The notes under the pieces were generated by a model. It made no database searches, was not told the origin of the DNA, and saw only the letters and a program-made list of their open reading frames with translations. Of a DNA stretch of 64,000 nucleotides, positions 1-10,909 are shown piece by piece (the stretch's first letter is position 1; every line of letters begins with the position of its first letter). Both the position numbers and the translations under genes were made by a program. This DNA is from Comamonas koreensis (GTDB lineage Bacteria; Pseudomonadota; Gammaproteobacteria; Burkholderiales; Burkholderiaceae_C). The stretch lies in assembly GCF_021026195.1 (NCBI RefSeq), contig NZ_JAJNCT010000010.1, positions 186,001 to 250,000 on the forward strand. Direction: 5' to 3'.

Positions 1-34
1 TGCGGTTATCGTTGCGTTTTTTGCAAAGCAGACC

Positions 35-949
35 ATGACACCCTCGCAACACCTCCAGGACACCGCCATCCGCTATTTTCTGGAAGTCGTGCGCAGCGGC
101 TCGGTCAGCGAGGCCGCGCTGCGCCTGAATGTCTCGGCGTCCGCCGTCAGCCGCCAGATCGCATCGTTGGAGGAAGTGCTGCAGGTGCCGCTGTTCGAAC
201 GCCGCCCGCGCGGTATGGTGGCAAGCGCCGCCGGCGAGTTGCTGGCCACCCATGCCAAGCGCCATGCGTTGGAGGCCGAGCGCGTGGTGGCCGATATCGA
301 GGCGCTGCAAGGCCTGCGCCGGGGCCAGGTGCGGGTCTGCGCATCGGCCGGCTTTGCGTTTGAGTTTTTGCCGTTGGCCATGGCCACGTTCCGGGAACAG
401 CACCCGGGCATGCAGTTCCAGCTAGTGTCGGCCTCGCCCGCCCAGGTGACCCAGGCGGTGCGCAATGGTGAGGCCGATGTGGGCCTGACCTACAGCCGCG
501 CTGCGGTGCGCGATATCGATGTGCAGCACCGCCAGAACTCGCCCGTCATCCTGATCATGCCGCCCGGCCACCCGCTGGCCCGCTTTGCCAGCGTGAGCCT
601 GGCACAGATGCATCCCTACCCGCTGGCCCTGCTGGACGATGGCAATACCGCGCGCCAGCTGTTTGACATTGCCAGCGGCCAACGTGGCCTGGTGTTCGAC
701 CCGGTGCTGGAGAGCGGGCAGTTTGATGCGCTGGTGCGCTTTGTGCTGCATGGCGGCGGCCTCACCCTGGGCGGCGAAGTCACCGTGCGCGAGTATGTGC
801 GCCGGGGCCTGCTGCACACCGTACCCATCCGCGAGCGCGGCATGCATGCGCGCTCCATCGAACTACAAACGCTGACCGGCCGCAACCTGCCCCGGGGTGT
901 GTGCGCCTTTGTCGACCATCTGCGGGCGCTGCTGCCGGCACAGCGTTGA
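35..949 (+). CDS. LysR-family transcriptional regulator
   Basis: This 304-residue protein has the LysR layout: a winged helix-turn-helix at about residues 11-65 (SVSEAALRLNVSASAVSRQI) and a periplasmic-binding-protein-like effector domain from about residue 90 to the end. It should bind DNA as a tetramer and respond to a small co-inducer. The ATG at 35 is the first in the frame and lies only 34 bases from the window edge, so its promoter and any divergently regulated target are outside or barely inside. Downstream it converges on parC. The target cannot be deduced from sequence; only the family is secure. Confidence 0.9.
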   Translation: MTPSQHLQDTAIRYFLEVVRSGSVSEAALRLNVSASAVSRQIASLEEVLQVPLFERRPRGMVASAAGELLATHAKRHALEAERVVADIEALQGLRRGQVRVCASAGFAFEFLPLAMATFREQHPGMQFQLVSASPAQVTQAVRNGEADVGLTYSRAAVRDIDVQHRQNSPVILIMPPGHPLARFASVSLAQMHPYPLALLDDGNTARQLFDIASGQRGLVFDPVLESGQFDALVRFVLHGGGLTLGGEVTVREYVRRGLLHTVPIRERGMHARSIELQTLTGRNLPRGVCAFVDHLRALLPAQR

Positions 950-973
950 TCGGCGCTGCAACGACGGGGCATG

Positions 974-1006
974 AAAAAGCCCTGCCGGGCGATACCGGGC
1001 AGGGCT
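974..1006 (-). terminator. Rho-independent terminator of parC
   Basis: Read on the minus strand, the 9-bp arms AGCCCTGCC and GGCAGGGCT (998-1006 and 978-986) enclose an 11-base loop and are followed by TTTTT at 974-978. It sits 23 bases after the parC stop and between convergent genes, so it probably also limits read-through from the lysR gene. Confidence 0.8.
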
Positions 1007-1028
1007 GGGATGCGATGGGCAGCGCGTT

Positions 1029-3389
1029 TTATTCGACGCGGAACACGGCGCTGGGCTTGAAGCCCAGATCGGCGAGCTTGCCCTTTTTGGCGCGCCCGGC
1101 CTTGGCATTGTTGAGGCTGCGGATCTCCAGGGTTTCCTCACGGGCCTTGCCGCCGCGCCCGATGCCTTCGATGCGGATGCTGCGCGTGTAGACGGCGACA
1201 CCGGCGAGGCGGTCCTTGTCCTCCAGGTCGATGAGCTTGAGCCCCTTGCCACCCTTGGCCATGTGGTTGAGCTCGGCGATCTCGAAGGTCAGGATGCGGC
1301 CACCCACCGAGGCGCAGGCCACATGGCTGGCATCGGCCAGTGGCAAGCTGCCGCTACTACCCGAGATATGCGAAGGGGCGCAGAGCATGTCGCCATCGTC
1401 CAGGCTGACAAAGGCCTTGCCACCCTTCTGGCGCGAAACCATGTTCTCCACCAGCGCGGTGAAGCCATAGCCGGCGCTGCTGGCCAGCAGCAGGCGTGCG
1501 GACAGCGGCCCGGCGAAGTAGTACTTGATCTGGGTGCCGGCTTCGAGCTCCATCAAGGTGGTGACCGGCTGGCCATCACCCCGGCCGCCCGGCAGATTGG
1601 CCACCGCCACCGAATAGACCCGGCCGTTGCTGCCAAAGACCAGCAGCTGGTCGACCGTGCGGCATTCAAAGGTGCCATACAGGCTGTCGCCCGACTTGAA
1701 GCTGAAGCTGTCGGCCGCATGGCCATGGCCGGTGCGGGCCCGCACCCAGCCTTTTTCCGACACCACGACGGTGACCGGCTCATCGACCACCTTGACTTCG
1801 GCAACGGCCTTTTTCTCTTCCTGGATCAGGGTGCGGCGGGCGTCGGCAAACTGCTTGGCGTCAGCTTCGATCTCCTTGACCATCAGGCGCTTGAGCGAGG
1901 CGGGGTTGGCCAGAATGTCTTCGAGCTTGCCCTGCTCTGCGCGCAGCTCGGTCAGCTCCTGCTCGATCTTGATCGCTTCGAGGCGGGCCAGCTGGCGCAG
2001 GCGGATTTCCAGGATGTCGTCGGCCTGGCGCTCGCTCAGGTCAAAGCGCGCCATCAGCGCGGCCTTGGGCTCGTCGCTGGCGCGGATGATCGCGATCACC
2101 TCGTCGATATTGAGCAGAATGGTCTGCCGGCCTTCCAGGATATGGATGCGGTCCAGCACCTTGGCCAGGCGGTGTTCGGAGCGGCGCGTGATGGTCGTCT
2201 GGCGGAACTGGATCCACTCTTCCAGCATCAGGCGCAGCGACTTCTGCGTGGGCTTGCCGTCGATGCCGATCATCGTCAGGTTGACCGACGAGGAGCTCTC
2301 CAGGCTGGTATGCGCGAGCAGGCAGGTGATCAACTCGGACTGCGCAATCTTGCCAGTCTTGGGCTCGAACACCAGGCGCACTGCAGCGTCCTTGCTCGAC
2401 TCGTCGCGCACACCATCGAGCAGGGACAGCACCGTGGCCTTGAGCTGGCTTTGCTCCTGCGTCAGGGTTTTCTTGCCGGTCTTGATCTTGGGGTTGGTCA
2501 GGTCCTCGATCTCCTCGAGCACCTTTTGCGATGAAACGCCAGGCGGCAGCTCGTTGACGACCAGCTGCCACTGGCCGCGCGCCAGCTCTTCGATAGTCCA
2601 GCGCGCGCGCACCTTGATCGAGCCGCGCCCCGTGCGGTAGGCATCGGCAATGTCCTTGTCGCTGCTGATGATCTGGCCGCCACCGGGGAAATCCGGGCCG
2701 GGAATGATCTGCTGCAGGTCGAAGTCGGTCATCGCCGGCTTCTTGATCAACGCCACGCAGGCATCGGCCACTTCGCGCAGGTTGTGGCTGGGGATTTCGG
2801 TGGCCAGGCCGACTGCAATGCCGCTGGCGCCATTGAGCAGCGAGAACGGCAGGCGCGCCGGCAGCTGGCTGGGCTCCTCGGTGGAGCCATCGTAGTTGGG
2901 CACAAAGTCCACCGTGCCCATGTCGATCTCGTCGAGCAGCAGGCTGGTGATCTTGGACAGGCGCGCCTCGGTGTAACGCATGGCTGCAGCGCCATCACCA
3001 TCGCGGCTGCCAAAGTTGCCTTGGCCATCGATCAGCGGGTAGCGCTGGGCAAAGTCCTGGGCCATGCGCACCAGCGCGTCATAGGCGGACTGGTCGCCAT
3101 GCGGGTGGAAGCGGCCCAGCACATCGCCCACGACGCGGGCGCTTTTGACGGGCTTGGCCGCCGTGGCGCGGTTGGGGCCGCTGTAGCCCAGGCCCATGCG
3201 GTCCATCGCAAACAGGATGCGGCGCTGCACCGGCTTCAGGCCATCGCAGACATCGGGCAGCGCACGGCCCTTGACCACCGACAGCGCATATTCCAGATAG
3301 GCGCGCTGCGCGTAATGGCCCAGGTCCAGGCTGTCGCCGTCCTCGGGCTCGGGGTTGGATAGCAAATCCAGACCGGTTTGTTCACTCAT
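1029..3389 (-). CDS. parC: DNA topoisomerase IV subunit A
   Basis: ParC is the DNA breakage-reunion subunit of topoisomerase IV, which decatenates daughter chromosomes with ParE. The 786-residue protein matches the family. The catalytic tyrosine is Tyr139 in [10 protein letters not shown]. The quinolone-resistance region reads [12 protein letters not shown] at about residues 95-106. The C-terminal beta-pinwheel runs from about residue 500. ParC rather than GyrA is supported by adjacency to parE and by the lack of a clear acidic GyrA-box tail. The residue aligning with E. coli Ser80 is Gln100. It lies 182 bases downstream of parE on the same strand and ends at a terminator. Confidence 0.95.
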   Translation of the reverse strand: MSEQTGLDLLSNPEPEDGDSLDLGHYAQRAYLEYALSVVKGRALPDVCDGLKPVQRRILFAMDRMGLGYSGPNRATAAKPVKSARVVGDVLGRFHPHGDQSAYDALVRMAQDFAQRYPLIDGQGNFGSRDGDGAAAMRYTEARLSKITSLLLDEIDMGTVDFVPNYDGSTEEPSQLPARLPFSLLNGASGIAVGLATEIPSHNLREVADACVALIKKPAMTDFDLQQIIPGPDFPGGGQIISSDKDIADAYRTGRGSIKVRARWTIEELARGQWQLVVNELPPGVSSQKVLEEIEDLTNPKIKTGKKTLTQEQSQLKATVLSLLDGVRDESSKDAAVRLVFEPKTGKIAQSELITCLLAHTSLESSSSVNLTMIGIDGKPTQKSLRLMLEEWIQFRQTTITRRSEHRLAKVLDRIHILEGRQTILLNIDEVIAIIRASDEPKAALMARFDLSERQADDILEIRLRQLARLEAIKIEQELTELRAEQGKLEDILANPASLKRLMVKEIEADAKQFADARRTLIQEEKKAVAEVKVVDEPVTVVVSEKGWVRARTGHGHAADSFSFKSGDSLYGTFECRTVDQLLVFGSNGRVYSVAVANLPGGRGDGQPVTTLMELEAGTQIKYYFAGPLSARLLLASSAGYGFTALVENMVSRQKGGKAFVSLDDGDMLCAPSHISGSSGSLPLADASHVACASVGGRILTFEIAELNHMAKGGKGLKLIDLEDKDRLAGVAVYTRSIRIEGIGRGGKAREETLEIRSLNNAKAGRAKKGKLADLGFKPSAVFRVE

Positions 3390-3571
3390 AGTCGTTCAGC
3401 TTTCTTCTTGTGGCACGGCTGCGCGCGGCTGTGTTGGGGTTTTATGGTTCAGCGGCGCTCGCAGCAAGTCATTCCATGGCTCCGCCATGCAGGACGCGAA
3501 GCCGAGCCGCAGACATTGCTGGAGCAAGGCAAGGCGAAAGCGACAAAGTCATGGATGGTGCAGGCATGGAA

Positions 3572-5548
<1,977 letters not shown>

Positions 5549-5711
5549 AACTTTCCATTCTAGCGGCTGCCATTGTAAATAGCTGTATAGATAAACAGGT
5601 GGATTTGTTGACGATTCACGACGCTTGGTCGCAAAAGCCTGCAATGGGCTTGGCTGGCCACTGGGCAATATGCGAGAGACAGCCGGTTTTGGGCGTTGGA
5701 GTAACAATTTC

Positions 5712-5982
5712 TAGAACGTGCTTACGATCTCCTCGCGCCGCGACAGTGTCTTTGCGGGATGGGATGCGAGGCGCAGTGCGCAGCCAATAGCCCGCTATTG
5801 GCAAGCGCTGCAACGAAGCAGACCGCCCGCAAAGCCACTGTCCCGAAGGGTTGGAGTGAAATCGGGCGATTTCTTCGCGCTGGCCCTTGCTTGCACCCCG
5901 GTGCAAGCTGCGGACCAGCCCTTCGAACTCATCCCGATTGCACTCCAACGCGGCTGCGTAGAGACCGTAATCACGTTTTTAG
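5712..5982. repeat. MITE-like dispersed repeat, copy 1
   Basis: This 271-base element fills most of the 455-base gap between parE and the MFS gene. Its ends are imperfect inverted repeats: TAGAACGTGCTTACGATCTC at the left, and at the right a sequence whose reverse complement is TAAAAACGTGATTACGGTCTC. A second copy at 61547-61793 shares long blocks, including CTCCTCGCGCCGCGACAGT, GGGCGATTTCTTCGC and the hairpin CTTGCACCCCGGTGCAAG. It has no transposase, so it looks like a non-autonomous mobile or structural repeat. The flanks 5549-5711 and 5983-6003 hold nothing I recognise beyond promoter space. Confidence 0.75.
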
Positions 5983-6003
5983 ATAACGAGACAAGCTAGG
6001 ACT

Positions 6004-7227
6004 ATGCAAAACAACGCACAACAATTGACGATGGCCCGCGTGCTGCTGTGCGGCGGCGCCGTGGTGACGCTGTCGATGGGCATCCGCCACGGATTTGGCC
6101 TGTGGCTGCAGCCGATCACGCAGGAGATGGGCTGGACGCGCGAATCCTTTGCGCTTGCGCTGGCGGTGCAAAACCTCAGCTGGGGCCTGATTGGCATCTT
6201 CACCGGCATGCTGGCCGACCGTTTTGGCGCCAGCAAGGTGCTGGTCTGCGGCGCGCTGCTCTATGCGCTGGGGCTGGCCGGCATGGCCTGGGCGCCCAAT
6301 ACGCTGGTGTTCGCACTCACGGCCGGACTTCTGATCGGCATGGCGCAGACAGGCACCACCTATGCGGTGATCTATGGCGTCATCGGGCGCCAACTGCCTG
6401 CTGAGAAACGCTCCTGGGCCATGGGGGTGGCCGCAGCGGCCGGCTCCTTTGGCCAGTTCTTCATGGTGCCGGTCGAGGGCCAGCTGATCGCCCACCTGGG
6501 CTGGCAGAACGCGCTGCTGGTCTGTGCAGTGTTGGTGCTGACCATCGTGCCGCTGGCCATCGCGCTGCGCGAGCCCAATTTCCACGCGCTCAAGCGCCAC
6601 GCGGCCGCAGGCCAGCAACAAACCATCGCCCAGGCCGTGGGCGAAGCCTTTCGCAATCCCAGCTTTTTGCTGTTGACGGCCGGCTATTTTGTCTGCGGCT
6701 TCCAGGTGATGTTCATTGGCGTGCATATGCCCAGCTACCTGAAGGACTTTGGCCTGCCACCCCATGTGGCCAGTTACTCATTGGCGCTGATTGGCCTCTT
6801 CAACATCTTTGGCACCTACCTGGCCGGCTCGCTCGGCCAGCGCATGGCCAAGCGCTACCTGCTCTCGGGTATCTACTTCATCCGCGCGATCGCGATTGTG
6901 GTGTTTCTGCTGGTCCCGCTGTCGCCTTGGTCGGTGTATGTGTTTGCCGCCGTGATGGGCTTCTTGTGGCTGTCCACCGTGCCGCTGACCAATGGCGCCA
7001 TCGCGCAGATCTTTGGCGTGCAGCATCTGTCCATGCTCAGCGGCTTTGTGTTCTTCAGCCACCAGATCGGCAGCTTCCTCGGCATCTGGCTGGGCGGCTA
7101 CCTCTACGACCACACCGGCAGCTATGATGTCGTCTGGTACGTGGCCATTGGGCTGGGCGTGTTCGCCGGCTTGGTCAATCTGCCCGTCAAGGAAGAGCCC
7201 GTGCGGCGCCAGCCACTGGCGGCCTGA
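6004..7227 (+). CDS. MFS transporter (monocarboxylate/oxalate-formate antiporter-like)
   Basis: This 407-residue inner-membrane protein has about 12 hydrophobic segments in two halves joined by a basic loop around residue 200. The MFS loop 2-3 motif appears as GMLADRFGASKV. The short total length and the N-terminal helix (SMGIRHGFGLWLQPI) resemble the monocarboxylate/oxalate-formate antiporter group, but the substrate is unknown. The ATG follows CTAGGA closely. A 57-codon gene begins 13 bases after its stop and a methyltransferase follows, forming a compact unit. Confidence 0.85.
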   Translation: MQNNAQQLTMARVLLCGGAVVTLSMGIRHGFGLWLQPITQEMGWTRESFALALAVQNLSWGLIGIFTGMLADRFGASKVLVCGALLYALGLAGMAWAPNTLVFALTAGLLIGMAQTGTTYAVIYGVIGRQLPAEKRSWAMGVAAAAGSFGQFFMVPVEGQLIAHLGWQNALLVCAVLVLTIVPLAIALREPNFHALKRHAAAGQQQTIAQAVGEAFRNPSFLLLTAGYFVCGFQVMFIGVHMPSYLKDFGLPPHVASYSLALIGLFNIFGTYLAGSLGQRMAKRYLLSGIYFIRAIAIVVFLLVPLSPWSVYVFAAVMGFLWLSTVPLTNGAIAQIFGVQHLSMLSGFVFFSHQIGSFLGIWLGGYLYDHTGSYDVVWYVAIGLGVFAGLVNLPVKEEPVRRQPLAA

Positions 7228-7240
7228 CAACCAAACTCTC

Positions 7241-7414
7241 ATGCAACAGCCTGCACCACCAACACCCTCCAACGCTGACGCCGCGCCGCTGCGCGGCTGG
7301 CAGCGCGCTGCCATCTGGCTGCTGGTGGCGGTGCTGCTGGCGTTGGTGTTCATGCTCTATACGCAACCGGAATTCATGGTGCGCATGGCTGACCATGTCT
7401 GGGCTTGCTTCTAG
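7241..7414 (+). CDS. 57-residue single-pass membrane peptide
   Basis: A short frame runs from the ATG at 7241 to the stop at 7414. The peptide has a Pro/Ala-rich N-terminus, then one strongly hydrophobic segment (about residues 25-40, AIWLLVAVLLALVFML), then the tail YTQPEFMVRMADHVWACF. It sits between the MFS gene (13-base gap) and the methyltransferase (3-base gap), which suggests translational coupling. I know no function. The tight packing and clean transmembrane profile support a real gene. Confidence 0.65.
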   Translation: MQQPAPPTPSNADAAPLRGWQRAAIWLLVAVLLALVFMLYTQPEFMVRMADHVWACF

Positions 7415-7417
7415 CGC

Positions 7418-7963
7418 ATGACCCACACCCCCGCCCCCTCGCCCTGGATCACCCGCTTTGCGCCGCTGCTACCTGCCAGTGGCCAGGTGCTGGATCTGGC
7501 CTGCGGCCAGGGCCGGCATGCCCGCTACCTGCAGGCCCGGGGTTTGCGGGTAACGGGGGTGGACCGCGATGCGGCCGCGCTGCGTGCACTGCAATCCGAT
7601 ACGGCAGGTGAATGGCTGCTGGCCGATATCGAAAACGGCGTCTGGCCGCTGGAGGGCCGGGACTTCGATGCAGTCGTCGTCACCCACTACCTTTGGCGCC
7701 CGCTATGGCCGCGTATTCTTGCCAGTGTGGCGCCCGGCGGACTGCTGCTGTACGAGACCTTTGCCCAAGGCAATGAAGCCTATGGCAAACCCTCCCGACC
7801 CGACTTTTTGCTGCAGCCCGGCGAGCTGCTGCAAGTCTGCGCCGGCTGGTCGGTGATCGCCTATGAGACGGGGCTGCTGCGCAGCCCGGAGCGGGTGATA
7901 CAGCGCATTGCGGCGCGCCGCCCGCAGGGCGGCAGCCCGCTGCCAGCGGCGCCGCTGCTCTGA
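7418..7963 (+). CDS. Class I SAM-dependent methyltransferase
   Basis: This 181-residue cytoplasmic protein has the Rossmann methyltransferase core. Motif I is GQVLDLACGQGRHARYL (about residues 21-37), the acidic end of strand 2 is GVDRDAAAL, and motif IV is DFDAVVVTHYLWRP. It resembles the short TehB/UbiE-like group. The methyl acceptor cannot be inferred. It starts three bases after the preceding small gene and has no obvious ribosome-binding site of its own, so it is probably translated by coupling. Confidence 0.8.
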   Translation: MTHTPAPSPWITRFAPLLPASGQVLDLACGQGRHARYLQARGLRVTGVDRDAAALRALQSDTAGEWLLADIENGVWPLEGRDFDAVVVTHYLWRPLWPRILASVAPGGLLLYETFAQGNEAYGKPSRPDFLLQPGELLQVCAGWSVIAYETGLLRSPERVIQRIAARRPQGGSPLPAAPLL

Positions 7964-8109
7964 AACCAGGGCCGCTTTGCATAACTTTGCGGCGTTCCAA
8001 AATCGGCCTGATCCCACGTAAACCCAATGGGCATGCGGTTTTCGCTTTGTCACACCTTGCACAAAGCCGGCCCAACTTCCTCCACATTTGGCTTTTATAG
8101 TTCAGTCAT

Positions 8110-8208
8110 AGGCTCTGCGGAGAGGCGTAAACACACTCCAGTTTCTCTGTTTCACCCGCTTCTTTCTGTTCCACACCAGATCGCGGCCTGCCGCAGAGCC
8201 TCTTTTTA
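8110..8208 (+). promoter_or_regulatory. Long-range hairpin in the leader of the small secreted protein
   Basis: A perfect 11-bp inverted repeat, AGGCTCTGCGG at 8110-8120 and CCGCAGAGCCT at 8191-8201, is followed by CTTTTTAT. It ends just before the AAGGAA ribosome-binding site of the next gene. TATAGT at 8096-8101 is a possible -10 box, placing the repeat inside the transcript. It could act as an attenuator or as an RNA-stability element; no known class was recognised. Confidence 0.5.
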
Positions 8209-8221
8209 TACAAGGAATGCC

Positions 8222-8479
8222 ATGAGTTCTCAACCACTTCGCCATCGCCTGCTGTGCAGCACCGCCGTGACTGCAGCCCTCTGGATGGCCACCGCACAGG
8301 CCTATGCCGCCGCCCCCGCCAAGTCCGCACCGTCCAAGCAAGCCATTGAGGCCTGCCAAGGCAAGAAAGCTGGCGATAGCGTGCAGCTGCCCCTGGACAA
8401 CGGAAAAACAGTCAAGGCCACCTGCCGCATCGAAGGCAAACAGCTGGTGGCCAAACGTGGCGCCTCCATCGGGCCTTGA
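8222..8479 (+). CDS. Small secreted/periplasmic protein
   Basis: The ATG at 8222 follows AAGGAA with good spacing and gives 85 residues. The first ~31 form a Sec signal peptide with a hydrophobic core and an AYAAAPA cleavage region. The mature part is about 55 residues with two cysteines in the pattern EACQGKKAGDSVQL and VKATCRIEGKQLVAK, likely a disulfide. Function unknown. It is followed by its own terminator and lies directly upstream of a BaeSR-like two-component system, so it may be a target of that envelope-stress system; this is inference. Confidence 0.75.
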   Translation: MSSQPLRHRLLCSTAVTAALWMATAQAYAAAPAKSAPSKQAIEACQGKKAGDSVQLPLDNGKTVKATCRIEGKQLVAKRGASIGP

Positions 8480-8545
8480 GTGCCGCTGGTAGCGACCTGA
8501 TCAAGCAACACTTTTACACACCCACGCACTGTGTAAGAGAATAGC

Positions 8546-8573
8546 CGGGCAGGCATTGCGCCTGCCCGTTTTT
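8546..8573 (+). terminator. Rho-independent terminator
   Basis: The 9-bp stem CGGGCAGGC / GCCTGCCCG with loop ATTGC is followed by TTTTT. It separates the small secreted protein gene from the sensor kinase. Confidence 0.85.
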
Positions 8574-8614
8574 GCCGTTGCCTCCATCTTCTCCATTAGC
8601 CCCACCCGCCCTCA

Positions 8615-10153
8615 GTGACCAAGCCCCGCTTCCAGTTTTTTCGCTTTACCCGTCTGCAAACGCGGGTGCTGTTGGCAATGGTGCTGCTGCTGCTGGGTCT
8701 TCTGTTGGGGTTTTTTGGCTTCTCGTACTGGAGCCTGCAGCGTGGCCTGGGTGGCTATGTCGCGCAGATCGAGCTGGGGCGCCTGGAATACCTGGAGAGC
8801 CAGCTGCGACGCGAATACGCCAAGGACCCGCAATGGGCTGCACTGACGCCGGAGCGCTGGAATGCGTTGACGCGCTTTGGCAGCCAGGCGGCTATACCCG
8901 TCTCGCCCCCAGCGGATAGCGAAGCGCCGCGCCGCGCCACACTAGGGCCGGCAATCACCCAACAATTGCGGCCCATCGAACGCCATCCGTTGTCACAGCG
9001 CCTGGGCCTGCTCGACAACCAGGGCAAGCTGATTGCCGGCGTGCCCCCCATGCCAGGCAGCGCCAAAAACCCGCTGTTTGACAGCCAGCATATGCTGATC
9101 GGCACCCTGACCCTGAACCAGCCCCAGGATCTGAAAAACCAGATAGACAACGCCTTTTTGAAGGAGCATCTGGTGTTCCTGGGCATCACCGGCCTGCTGG
9201 GACTGCTGCTGGCCGGTGCGCTGTCCTGGTGGCTGAGCCGGCGCTGGATTCGCCCCATCGAGGCCCTGAGCGAAGGCGCCAAGGCCTTTGCCAGTGGCCA
9301 GCTGGACTACCGCATTGCGGTGGCCGGCCATGATGAGCTGGTAGAGCTGGCAGACCGCTACAACCACATGGCCGAGCAGCTGTCGGCTGCCCAGGCCCAA
9401 CAGCATGAATGGCTGACCCAGGTGGCCCACGAGCTGCGCACGCCGCTGGCCGCAGTGCGGGCCGAGATCGAAGCCGTGCAAGACGGCATCCGCAGCTTTG
9501 ACGCGCAGACGGCTGCGCGCCTGCACCGCCAGATTCTGCGCCTGACCCAGTTGGTCAGCGACATGCGCGCGACCATACCGACCGCCCTGGTGGTGCACGC
9601 GCCGGAAGCGGCGCCGGCTCTGCAACTGACCGCACACCTGCCTGCCACGGCACGTCCGCTGGACATGCGGGCCCTGACCATCGAGGCGGTCGAAGCCGTG
9701 CAGATCCGCTTTGGCCAGGCCGGCATTGGCCTGCCCTCGGCACAAGAGCTGCTGAGCGCACTGCCATCGGCATGGGTGCAAGGCAATGCCCAGCAGTTGC
9801 ACCAGGTGCTGAGCAATATCCTGGAAAACAGCCTGCGCTACACCGATACGCCCGGCCGGGTCAGCATCAGCGCCAGCCTGCATGGGCCAGCGCCTGCGTC
9901 CGGCCAGCGCTGGCTGGAGCTGCACCTCGATGACAGCAGCCCCTCGGTGCCGCCCGCCGAACTGCCCCGTATTTTTGAACGTTTTTACCGCGTAGAGACC
10001 TCGCGCAGCCGCGCCAGCGGCGGCTCGGGCCTGGGGCTTGCGATCTGCAAAAGCATTGTGCAAGCCCATGGAGGACAATTGCAGGCCTCCATCTCGTCAC
10101 TGGGCGGACTGCGCCTTACCCTGATCCTGCCCTTGATAGACCCTGTTGCATGA
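8615..10153 (+). CDS. Sensor histidine kinase, BaeS-like
   Basis: This 512-residue inner-membrane kinase has a first transmembrane segment at about residues 17-38, a periplasmic sensor to about 180, a second transmembrane segment, a HAMP domain (about 200-255), and a HisKA domain with His272 in VAHELRTPL. The HATPase domain carries the N box NILENSLRY and the G2 box SGGSGLGLAIC. The start used is GTG, with no good ribosome-binding site; a later start is possible but would trim the membrane anchor. It overlaps the response regulator by four bases, so the pair is one operon. The BaeS resemblance is by architecture and by the partner regulator. Confidence 0.85.
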   Translation: MTKPRFQFFRFTRLQTRVLLAMVLLLLGLLLGFFGFSYWSLQRGLGGYVAQIELGRLEYLESQLRREYAKDPQWAALTPERWNALTRFGSQAAIPVSPPADSEAPRRATLGPAITQQLRPIERHPLSQRLGLLDNQGKLIAGVPPMPGSAKNPLFDSQHMLIGTLTLNQPQDLKNQIDNAFLKEHLVFLGITGLLGLLLAGALSWWLSRRWIRPIEALSEGAKAFASGQLDYRIAVAGHDELVELADRYNHMAEQLSAAQAQQHEWLTQVAHELRTPLAAVRAEIEAVQDGIRSFDAQTAARLHRQILRLTQLVSDMRATIPTALVVHAPEAAPALQLTAHLPATARPLDMRALTIEAVEAVQIRFGQAGIGLPSAQELLSALPSAWVQGNAQQLHQVLSNILENSLRYTDTPGRVSISASLHGPAPASGQRWLELHLDDSSPSVPPAELPRIFERFYRVETSRSRASGGSGLGLAICKSIVQAHGGQLQASISSLGGLRLTLILPLIDPVA

Positions 10154-10845
10154 ACACCGCCAAACCCCGCATTCTGTATGCCGAAGACGAGGCCGATATC
10201 GCCTCGGTCGTCATCGACTACCTGCACCACGCCGGCTATGAGGTCGAGCATTTCGCCGATGGCAGCCAGGCCATGGCGGCGCTGCGCGCCCGCGCGCCGC
10301 AGCTGGCCATTCTTGATCTGATGCTGCCCGGCACCGATGGCCTGAGCATTCTGCGCGAATGCCGCGCCCGCCAGATCTGCCCCGTCATCTGCCTGACCGC
10401 CAAGGTCGAAGAAGTGGATCGCCTGGTAGGCCTGGAGATGGGCGCCGATGACTACATCTGCAAGCCCTTTTCACCGCGTGAGCTGATTGCCCGCGTCAAG
10501 GTGATCCTGCGCCGCCATGCACCACCTGCTCCCGGTGCGGCAGCCAGCCAGGCCGCCAGCGACTGGCAGCTGGACGAGACCACCAGCCAGGCCAGCTGGC
10601 GCGGCCAGGATCTCGGCCTGACGCGGCGCGAGTTTGCGTTGCTGCACATCCTGCAGCGCCACCCCGGCAAGATCTACCCCCGCAGCCAGCTGCTGGACCT
10701 GGCCTATGCCGATGCGCTGGAGGTGAGCGACCGCGCCATCGACAGCCATATCAAGAACCTGCGCAAGAAGCTGCGCACGGTGATGGGCGATGATGCAGAC
10801 TGCATCCGCTCCATCTATGGCGTCGGCTTTGCCTTTGAAGACTGA
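10150..10845 (+). CDS. OmpR-family response regulator, BaeR-like
   Basis: The 231-residue protein has a receiver domain with Asp56 (ILDLMLPGTDG), the acidic pair EDE near the start and the Lys in CKPFSPREL. An OmpR-type winged-helix domain follows from about residue 135 (SDRAIDSHIKNLRKKL). It starts within the end of the kinase gene (ATGA overlap) and must be the cognate regulator. The regulon is unknown; the small secreted protein upstream is a reasonable candidate. Confidence 0.9.
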   Translation: MNTAKPRILYAEDEADIASVVIDYLHHAGYEVEHFADGSQAMAALRARAPQLAILDLMLPGTDGLSILRECRARQICPVICLTAKVEEVDRLVGLEMGADDYICKPFSPRELIARVKVILRRHAPPAPGAAASQAASDWQLDETTSQASWRGQDLGLTRREFALLHILQRHPGKIYPRSQLLDLAYADALEVSDRAIDSHIKNLRKKLRTVMGDDADCIRSIYGVGFAFED

Positions 10846-10909
10846 GCAAGCCGCCGGACACCGCGCTGCAGCGGACTGGGCAGCCTGAGCACCTGCCGAG
10901 GCGCCCCCA

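Noticed and set aside
5549..5707. 53-residue N-terminal extension of ParE
   Set aside because: Sequence unlike any ParE N-terminus, and a good ribosome-binding site precedes the internal ATG at 5548.
5616..5948. 110-codon minus-strand frame across repeat copy 1 (MECNRDEFEGLVRSLHRG...)
   Set aside because: It is largely the translation of the repeat element. The same frame in copy 2 is broken by a stop and differs in the middle, and no ribosome-binding site is present.
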